A stretch of 11,133 nucleotides of DNA from contig JAKAPV010000078.1 of the NCBI GenBank assembly GCA_021806845.1, positions 1 through 11,133 of the forward strand. Reading direction: 5' to 3'. The position numbers and the translations under genes are program-made. The notes under the pieces were generated by a model. It was not told the DNA's origin. It ran no database searches and was given only the letters and a program-made list of their open reading frames with translations. Positions 6,862-11,133 of this stretch are shown piece after piece. This DNA comes from Bacillota bacterium (lineage in GTDB: Bacteria; Bacillota; Sulfobacillia; JAJZYS01; JAJYTV01). The first letter of the stretch is position 1. Every line of letters begins with the position of its first letter.

Positions 6862-7731
6862 TTGTCCATCTGGGGCATTCTTGCCGTCGATCTCGACGGC
6901 ACGGTGGTCAGGCGTGGCCTCGAGATACGGCGATCCGACCGCGAGGCGCTGCAGGAAGCGCTGCGGCAAGGGCTGCTGCCCGTGGTTGCGACGGGCCGGC
7001 GCCCGGCCACCAGTCGGCGGTTTGCACATGATCTCGGCCTTGCCCTCTCACCGCTGATCAGTTGCGACGGTGCCCTTGTGATCGGGCCGGGCGGCGAGGA
7101 GTGGGTCGCGCGGGAAGTGCCGCGGGAAGTCGTCCGCACGGCGGCGATACTCTGCGAGGAGCATGGCGTCGGCGTCGGGTTCTCCACAAAAGAGCGGCTC
7201 TACGTGCAGCCCGGGACGCTGCGCCTGCATCCGTGGCGCCATATCTGGCGGCGCGGCGCGCTGCGTTCCCCCGGCAAGCTGCGGCGTGCCCTGTGGGACA
7301 TCGTCGAGCGTACGGTCGTGCAAGGGCGGTTCGACGCCGACGCGGCGCCGCCCGTCTACAAGATCGATCTATTCGGCCCGGGGGCGGCGGAGGCCCGCGA
7401 TTGGCTGCTGCGCGCCGTGCAGGGCGTACAAGAGACGGCGCCTGTCGGCGCGCTCGAGATCGTGGTGCAGGGAGTGGACAAGTCGAGCGGGATCGAGGTG
7501 CTGCTCGGGCACTATGGCCTCGCCTGGCAGGACGTGATCGCGATCGGCAACGACTGGAACGACGCCCGGATGATTGAGCGCGCAGGGTACGGCGTCGCCA
7601 TGGGCGATGCTCCGCAGTCCATCCGCGCGCGGGCTGCCTTCGTCACCGGTTCGATCAAGGAGGGGGGCGTAGCGGCGGCTGTCGAGCGCTACCTCGAAGA
7701 GTGGCTACCTCACGTGCGGGATCGTCTATAA
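6862..7731 (+). CDS. Cof-type HAD-superfamily phosphatase (class IIB cap)
   Basis: This 289-residue protein has the full haloacid dehalogenase phosphatase core. Motif I is DLDGT at 10-14 (nucleophile Asp10, acid Asp12), motif II is the threonine in VATGRR (Thr44), motif III is Lys207 in GVDKSSG and motif IV is GNDWND at 229-234. The large C2-type cap lies between about 85 and 200, as in Cof/YidA/YkrA proteins that dephosphorylate sugar phosphates, FMN-related compounds or other small metabolites. The substrate is not predictable. The start is TTG 6862 with GAGGGGTG just upstream, and the gap to the preceding stop is only 4 bases. A phosphatase is an unexpected member of an acyl-CoA operon and may simply be a passenger. 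The stop codon TAA lies inside a TATAAT sequence that may be the -10 box for etfB. Confidence 0.9.
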   Translation: MSIWGILAVDLDGTVVRRGLEIRRSDREALQEALRQGLLPVVATGRRPATSRRFAHDLGLALSPLISCDGALVIGPGGEEWVAREVPREVVRTAAILCEEHGVGVGFSTKERLYVQPGTLRLHPWRHIWRRGALRSPGKLRRALWDIVERTVVQGRFDADAAPPVYKIDLFGPGAAEARDWLLRAVQGVQETAPVGALEIVVQGVDKSSGIEVLLGHYGLAWQDVIAIGNDWNDARMIERAGYGVAMGDAPQSIRARAAFVTGSIKEGGVAAAVERYLEEWLPHVRDRL

Positions 7732-7755
7732 TCGGGGGTGGCCAATCCGAGGCCA
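7727..7755 (+). promoter_or_regulatory. Candidate internal promoter -10 box and adjacent dyad before etfB
   Basis: A perfect TATAAT lies at 7727-7732, overlapping the last codon and stop of the HAD gene, in otherwise very GC-rich DNA. No good -35 box was found 16-19 bases upstream (the best, TGGCTA at 7702-7707, matches three of six and is spaced 19), and there is no TGn extension. A start near 7739 would coincide with the dyad TGGCC-N7-GGCCA (7739-7755), which could be an operator half-site pair or a small 5' hairpin. The dyad abuts the etfB ribosome binding site AAAGGAGG. Confidence 0.35.
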
Positions 7756-7768
7756 AAGGAGGCGCAGC

Positions 7769-8527
7769 GTGAACATCGTCGTTCTCGTGAAGCAGGTTCC
7801 CGACACCGCAACGCGCATCAAGATTGCTGCCAGTGGAACGGAAATTGACCGGCAGGGCGTCAACTTCGTCGTCAACCCCTATGATGAGTTCGCGGTCGAG
7901 GAGGCGCTCAGGATCCGCGAGAAGCATGGCGGCCAGGTGACCGTGCTGACGGTCGGCGAGGAGAAGGCAGAGGAGGCCCTCCGCACGGCCCTCGCGATGG
8001 GCGCGGACGAAGCGGTGCGGGTCAGCGCAGCCGTCAGCGATCCGCTGACGACCGCAAGGGCGATCGCATCCGCGGTGAAGGAACTGCAGCCGGACCTCGT
8101 GATCGCCGGCAAGCAGGCCGTCGACGACGACCAGGGCCAGGTGGGTGCGCTGGTCGCCGCCCTGCTCGACTGGCCGCAGGTGGCCGTCGTGACAAAGCTC
8201 GACCTCGAAGGAAGCGGCGGTGTCGCCGAGCGCGAAGTGGAGGGAGGCGTCGAGGTCGTCGAATTCTCGCTGCCCGCCGTGATCACGGCGCAGAAAGGAC
8301 TCAACGAACCGCGCTACGCCTCGCTCCCTGGAATCATGAAGGCGAAGCGCAAGGAGATCCGGCAGATCGCGGTCGACCAATCCCAGGTGGGTTCGCCCGT
8401 GCTGCGCATAGGCGCCCTGCAGCTGCCGCCCGCCCGCAGCGCCGGCAAGGTCCTCACCGGCATGGACGCACAGGCGGCGGCTGCGGAACTGGTGCGCCTG
8501 CTCCACGAGGAAGCAAAACTGATCTGA
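7769..8527 (+). CDS. etfB: Electron transfer flavoprotein beta subunit
   Basis: This 252-residue protein is the small subunit of the EtfAB heterodimer, which carries electrons from acyl-CoA dehydrogenases to ETF:quinone oxidoreductase or another acceptor. The N-terminus MNIVVLVKQVPDT and VNPYDEFAVEEALR (35-48) are typical. The AMP-binding loop region GKQAVDDDQGQVG is at 114-126. The ETF-beta signature region, from VEFSLPAVITAQKGLNEPRY onward, begins at about 164 and ends in SLPGIMKAKRK (185-195). The length is normal. The start GTG 7769 has AAAGGAGG six bases upstream. It lies 37 bases after the HAD gene and 16 bases before etfA. The neighbouring acyl-CoA dehydrogenase supports a role in acyl-CoA oxidation. 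No ETF-quinone oxidoreductase or bifurcating dehydrogenase partner is present, and the subgroup (non-bifurcating or bifurcating) was not determined. Confidence 0.96.
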   Translation: MNIVVLVKQVPDTATRIKIAASGTEIDRQGVNFVVNPYDEFAVEEALRIREKHGGQVTVLTVGEEKAEEALRTALAMGADEAVRVSAAVSDPLTTARAIASAVKELQPDLVIAGKQAVDDDQGQVGALVAALLDWPQVAVVTKLDLEGSGGVAEREVEGGVEVVEFSLPAVITAQKGLNEPRYASLPGIMKAKRKEIRQIAVDQSQVGSPVLRIGALQLPPARSAGKVLTGMDAQAAAAELVRLLHEEAKLI

Positions 8528-8543
8528 AGGAGGCGAGCGGCTG

Positions 8544-9518
8544 ATGATTCTTGCAGTGCTTGAGGCGCAGGACGGCGCCCTGAAGAAGATTTCTCACGAA
8601 CTCATGACAGCTGCCGCAGAGGCCGATGCTGCGCTCGCCTCCGGCGGCGTGGCTGCCCTGCTCATCGGACCCGGAGCGCAGGAAGCAGCCAAGGCGGTAT
8701 CCGGAGCAGCCGTGCAGGAAGTGCTCGTGGTCGAGGGAGACGCCTTCGCACGCTACTCCGCTCAGGCATATGCCCGTGCGGTGCTGGCCGCGGCACAGTC
8801 GACGTCCGCCCACGCGATCGTGTTCGGCGCCACTTCCTTCGGGCGCGATGTCGCCCCGCGCGTGGCTGCAGCTCTCTCTGCCGGCCTCCTGACGGACGTG
8901 ACGGAACTCTTCGCGAAGGGTGGGGCACTGGCGGCCCGTCGTCCGGTCTACGCCGGCAAGGCGATCGCCGAGGTGGAAGCGACAGGCGACCAGTGCGTCG
9001 TCGCCGTACGGCCGAACGCCTTCACCGCGAAGGAGCAGGACGGATCCGCAGCGCCCGTGAGGCCGCTTTCTGTGGAAGTGGATCCGGGTAGCGTGCGCGC
9101 AAAGGTGCGGGAGATTCGACGTGAGTCGGGCGGCCGGGCGGAACTCTCCGAGGCGGATATCGTCGTGTCGGGAGGACGCGGGCTCAAGGAGCCGGGCAAC
9201 TTCGCCCTGATCGAGCAGCTCGCCGACGCCCTGGGAGCCGCGGTCGGTGCTACGCGTGCCGTGGTGGACGCCGGCTGGCGTCCGCACCACGAGCAAGTCG
9301 GCCAGACGGGCAAGACCGTCTCCCCCGGCCTCTACTTTGCGGTGGGCATCTCGGGTGCGGTGCAGCACATCGCCGGCATGTCCTCCAGCCGCACGATCGT
9401 AGCGATCAACCGCGACGCGGAGGCTCCGATCTTCAAGATGTGCGACTACGGCATCGTGGGAGACGCCCTCGAAATTCTTCCCCAGCTGACCCAGGAAGTG
9501 CACCGGATCAAGGGATAG
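8544..9518 (+). CDS. etfA: Electron transfer flavoprotein alpha subunit
   Basis: This 324-residue protein is the FAD-carrying subunit of EtfAB. Domain I (about 1-190) includes the RPVYAGKAIAEVEA segment at 133-146. Domain II holds the FAD-binding features: SGGRGLKEPGNF (209-220), QVGQTGKTVSPGLY (251-264), GISGAVQHIAGM (268-279) and DAEAPIFKMCDYGIVGD (291-307), which is the family signature. The length is standard and no key motif is missing. The start ATG 8544 has AAGGAGG ten bases upstream, slightly long but acceptable. The gene follows etfB by 16 bases and ends just before a strong stem-loop, so it is probably the last gene of the train. Confidence 0.97.
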   Translation: MILAVLEAQDGALKKISHELMTAAAEADAALASGGVAALLIGPGAQEAAKAVSGAAVQEVLVVEGDAFARYSAQAYARAVLAAAQSTSAHAIVFGATSFGRDVAPRVAAALSAGLLTDVTELFAKGGALAARRPVYAGKAIAEVEATGDQCVVAVRPNAFTAKEQDGSAAPVRPLSVEVDPGSVRAKVREIRRESGGRAELSEADIVVSGGRGLKEPGNFALIEQLADALGAAVGATRAVVDAGWRPHHEQVGQTGKTVSPGLYFAVGISGAVQHIAGMSSSRTIVAINRDAEAPIFKMCDYGIVGDALEILPQLTQEVHRIKG

Positions 9519-9530
9519 GAGATGTCGCGG

Positions 9531-9565
9531 GGGCACGGCGGGACACCGCCGTGCCCTCATTCTCT
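9531..9565 (+). terminator. Stem-loop at the end of the etfBA transcript
   Basis: GGGCACGGCGG (9531-9541) pairs perfectly with CCGCCGTGCCC (9546-9556) around a GACA loop. The 11-bp stem starts 12 bases after the etfA stop. The downstream tract TCATTCTCT is pyrimidine-rich but is not a true T-run, so intrinsic termination may be inefficient. The stem also lies beyond the end of the convergent glycerate kinase gene and could act in both directions or protect the mRNA 3' end. Confidence 0.6.
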
Positions 9566-9587
9566 GCGCTCTCGACGCGAACGGAGC

Positions 9588-10667
9588 CTAATGTCCGGCA
9601 GCCAGCTCGCGCAGAGCCCGCGCGGCTGCCGTCTGCAGATCCCGGGCAAGTACTGGCGAGCCTTGGGCTCTGATGACGCGGACACCCTCCCGCTGCGACC
9701 CTGGGCCATCCTCGGCGCAGAGCAGGAATGCAGGCAGCCCCCTTGCAAGTGCCGCCTGCATCGCCAGCCCCGGCGCCTTGCCCCGCCAGGTCGTCGCATC
9801 GACCCTGCCCTCGCAGGAGATCACCGCATCAGCGTCGGCCAACTGCGCGAAGAATCCGACAGTCGCGAAGATCTGCTCTGCTCCGCCCACCACCTGCCCT
9901 CCCAAGGCGATCAGCGCAGCTCCGGCACCGCCGGCCGCGCCGCTGCCGGGCGCCTCGATCTGCCTGCCCGACGCGGCCGCGAGCAGGGCGGCGAACCGCG
10001 AGATGGCGGCGTCCAGGCGCGGTACGTCGGCAGCTTGAAAGCCCTTCTGGCGAGCGAACGCCTGGGCACTGCCGCCGGGACCCGAAAGTACGTGGTCGAC
10101 GTCGCTCAGAGCGAGCAGTTCGACCCCTGCAAACAGCCGCCGTGCGGGTCGCAGGTCGATGCCGGTGGCGTGCTCCAGCCAGAGCGCGTCGGCGAGCCCC
10201 GGTGGCGGCGAGAGGATTGCGCCGAGCGACTGCAGCATGCCCGCGCCCGCGTCCTGCGTCGCGCTGCCCCCGAGCAGGGCGAGCACTCGCAGCGGGCGCA
10301 AGACGAGAGCCGCGCGCAGGAGTTCGCCGAAGCCGTAGGTGGTCAGCCGCCACGGATCGCGTGCATCCCGTTGTACGCGCCAGAGGCCGGACGCCTGCGC
10401 AAGCTCCACGGCCGCGGTGCGAGTTCCCGGATTCCATGCAAACGCGGCGGCGACCTCGCGGCCGGCGGCGTCCTTGGCGTTTGCGGTCCGGCGCGCAAAG
10501 CCCGCCGCCTGCAGGGCGGCGAGCGAGCCGTCCCCGCCGTCCGCGACGGGGACCGGGATCGGGTGATGTCCCGCCTGCGCAACGCCGGCCGCGATCGCCG
10601 CCGTCGCCGCCTGACAGTCCAGGGTTCCCTTCAGCGCACCGCCAGCCACGAGAACGCGCACCCGCAC
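9588..10667 (-). CDS. glxK: Glycerate 2-kinase (GlxK/GarK family)
   Basis: This protein of up to 359 residues belongs to the glycerate kinase type 1 family, which phosphorylates D-glycerate with ATP to 2-phosphoglycerate, feeding glycolysis. Family blocks are LKGTL (12-16; usually FKGTL/FKGSL), PVADGGDGS (40-48), GGSATQDAGAG (133-143), SDVDHVLSGPGG (188-199), GAAGGAG (243-249) and EGRVDATTWRGKAP (286-299). The last matches the usual EGxxDxQT-GK-P block near the active site. The called start is GTG 10665-10667, but its GAGGTGA is only two or three bases away. An in-frame GTG two codons later (10659-10661) has better spacing, so the true protein may be 357 residues. The gene is convergent with etfA and is preceded 44 bases upstream by a tiny cysteine-rich gene on the same strand. 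The alternative names glxK and garK cannot be separated from sequence alone. Confidence 0.92.
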   Translation of the reverse strand: MRVRVLVAGGALKGTLDCQAATAAIAAGVAQAGHHPIPVPVADGGDGSLAALQAAGFARRTANAKDAAGREVAAAFAWNPGTRTAAVELAQASGLWRVQRDARDPWRLTTYGFGELLRAALVLRPLRVLALLGGSATQDAGAGMLQSLGAILSPPPGLADALWLEHATGIDLRPARRLFAGVELLALSDVDHVLSGPGGSAQAFARQKGFQAADVPRLDAAISRFAALLAAASGRQIEAPGSGAAGGAGAALIALGGQVVGGAEQIFATVGFFAQLADADAVISCEGRVDATTWRGKAPGLAMQAALARGLPAFLLCAEDGPGSQREGVRVIRAQGSPVLARDLQTAAARALRELAAGH

Positions 10668-10711
10668 TCACCTCGAAGAGTGCTTCGCGCCTTGCGGTGC
10701 GCTTCCTTCGG

Positions 10712-10837
10712 TCAGGAATAGCCGTAGCGCTGGTAGCAGTCCCGGCAGAGCAGCATGTCGCAGTAAATGCGCAACTTGCGCCGCAGCGTGAGCTTCTGGC
10801 AGATATCGCAGCAGCGCAGTTCCACGAGCTTACCCAG
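10712..10837 (-). CDS. Small zinc-ribbon-like protein with a CTG or GTG start
   Basis: I do not recognise this family. The frame ends at TGA (10714-10712) and an in-frame TAG at 10861-10859 limits its 5' end, so at most 46 residues are possible. GGAGG (10850-10846) lies 8 bases before CTG 10837, which gives a 41-residue protein; the only other reasonable start is GTG 10825 (37 residues), with a poor ribosome binding site. In the 41-residue form the cysteines are C9, C10, C13, C26, C31 and C34. CDIC (10-13) and CRDC (31-34) are separated by 17 residues, the classic spacing of a four-cysteine zinc ribbon. The segment between them is basic (LTLRRKLRI), and the tail is aromatic (YQRYGYS). This composition is unlikely by chance in a shadow frame. 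It sits 44 bases ahead of glycerate kinase on the same strand, so the two may share a transcript. DNA, RNA or protein binding are all possible. Confidence 0.55.
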   Translation of the reverse strand: MGKLVELRCCDICQKLTLRRKLRIYCDMLLCRDCYQRYGYS

Positions 10838-10884
10838 GTTCTTCGCCTCCAGGCGCTGCTATGGTGCGCGGGCCTGGAGCGCGC

Positions 10885-10899
10885 TATGCGGCAGGCATA
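10885..10899. promoter_or_regulatory. Operator-like dyad in the divergent intergenic region
   Basis: TATGC (10885-10889) and GCATA (10895-10899) form a perfect 5-bp inverted repeat with a 5-base spacer. It lies between the zinc-ribbon gene (leftward) and the membrane-peptide gene (rightward), where a regulator could act on both. It is short, so it may be chance. No convincing -35/-10 pair was found for either gene in this stretch. Confidence 0.2.
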
Positions 10900-10941
10900 C
10901 CGCGCACGGCGGGCAGGGACACTGAAGGCGGGGGGAGCGCA

Positions 10942-11049
10942 TTGATCACCATCATCCTGATCTTGCTCGTAGCCGCGTTGCTGCTTGGCTTCGGCCTTGG
11001 CCCCGTGCTGGCGGCCGTCTTTCACAACCGGCCGCGCAACAGGGAATAG
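10942..11049 (+). CDS. Small single-pass membrane protein, unknown function
   Basis: I do not recognise this gene. Starting at TTG 10942 it encodes 35 residues: a single hydrophobic helix at about residues 2-28 (ITIILILLVAALLLGFGLG and onward) and a short basic, polar tail FHNRPRNRE. The ribosome binding site GGGGGAG lies four or five bases before the TTG. An ATG in the same frame at 10861 would add 27 residues, but that part is glycine/arginine-rich, lacks a ribosome binding site and does not resemble a signal. The basic C-terminus suggests the tail stays in the cytoplasm with the N-terminus outside, by the positive-inside rule. Glycines in the helix (GFGLGP) could support packing. It diverges from the zinc-ribbon gene and precedes a possible new gene start at the window edge. 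Stress or envelope peptides of this size are common, but no role can be assigned. Confidence 0.5.
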   Translation: MITIILILLVAALLLGFGLGPVLAAVFHNRPRNRE

Positions 11050-11102
11050 CGGGAAGAGGCTTTGCACTCCGCTGGGAGAAGTAGAGAGCGGGAGGCGGTT
11101 TT

Positions 11103-11133
11103 TTGCGCCCGACCCGCATCGTCCTGCCGAATA
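11103..11133 (+). CDS. Possible start of a further gene running off the window edge
   Basis: TTG 11103-11105 is preceded by GGGAGG (11090-11095) with a 7-base spacer, and the frame is open for the ten codons visible, encoding MRPTRIVLPN. The spacing and ribosome binding site are good, but too little of the product is visible to name a family. The T-run 11099-11104 could instead belong to a weak terminator after the membrane-peptide gene. Confidence 0.35.
   Translation, partial: MRPTRIVLPN

Noticed and set aside
5295..7187. 630-codon - strand frame opposite the crotonase, hydrolase and HAD genes
   Set aside because: It crosses several real gene boundaries and has no recognisable domain; it is a GC-rich shadow frame.
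10674..10687. Small inverted repeat CGAAG-AGTG-CTTCG just ahead of the glycerate kinase ribosome binding site
   Set aside because: A five-bp stem is too short to claim as a regulator, and its position next to the Shine-Dalgarno sequence could be chance.
9522..10721. 399-codon + strand frame opposite glycerate kinase
   Set aside because: The - strand frame carries the full set of glycerate kinase motifs, while this one has none.
9829..11067. 412-codon - strand frame overlapping the glycerate kinase, zinc-ribbon and membrane-peptide genes
   Set aside because: It is Arg/Ala-rich without domains and conflicts with better-supported frames on both strands.

Overview
The window is a GC-rich bacterial chromosome segment with tightly packed genes. 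The gene set (RecD2-type helicase, class B penicillin-binding protein with C-terminal PASTA domains, HxlR regulator, Cof-type HAD phosphatase, ETF), the strong AGGAGG-like ribosome binding sites and the frequent GTG/TTG starts suggest a high-GC Bacillota (Alicyclobacillaceae-like would fit). That placement is inference. No rRNA, tRNA, CRISPR array, insertion sequence or phage gene was seen.

Layout. Bases 1-243 hold the C-terminal end of a RecD2-like helicase gene on the + strand. It converges on, and overlaps by 22 bases, a - strand pair that reads hxlR-type regulator (2635 to 2327) then PASTA penicillin-binding protein (2291 to 222). A good sigma-A-type promoter (TTGACA, 17-base spacer, extended -10) precedes the regulator. 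From the same 111-base intergenic region a long + strand gene train diverges: YtcJ-like amidohydrolase (2747), acyl-CoA dehydrogenase (4277), crotonase-fold protein (5409), alpha/beta hydrolase (6135) and Cof-type HAD phosphatase (6862), then etfB (7769) and etfA (8544). It ends at an 11-bp perfect stem-loop at 9531-9556. A consensus TATAAT just before etfB may give the ETF genes extra transcription. The last part carries a - strand glycerate 2-kinase (10667 to 9588) preceded by a very short cysteine-rich zinc-ribbon-like gene (about 10837 to 10712). Diverging from that is a small membrane-peptide gene (10942-11049), then a possible new gene start at the window edge.

How the genes may work together. 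The acyl-CoA dehydrogenase passes electrons to the flavoprotein EtfAB encoded in the same train, and the crotonase would act on the enoyl-CoA formed. The amidohydrolase and alpha/beta hydrolase could supply or release the acyl group. No CoA ligase, 3-hydroxyacyl-CoA dehydrogenase or thiolase is present, so the train is a partial acyl-CoA module with unknown substrate. The divergent HxlR regulator, with a conserved N-terminal Cys, is a candidate controller of both the catabolic train and the cell-wall PBP.

The most unusual items are a GC-only hairpin placed exactly between the Shine-Dalgarno sequence and the ATG of the acyl-CoA dehydrogenase gene, the short CxxC-x17-CxxC gene upstream of glycerate kinase that appears to start at CTG or GTG, and the loss of one canonical catalytic glutamate in the crotonase. 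I found no clear evidence for a wholly new defence or mobile system.
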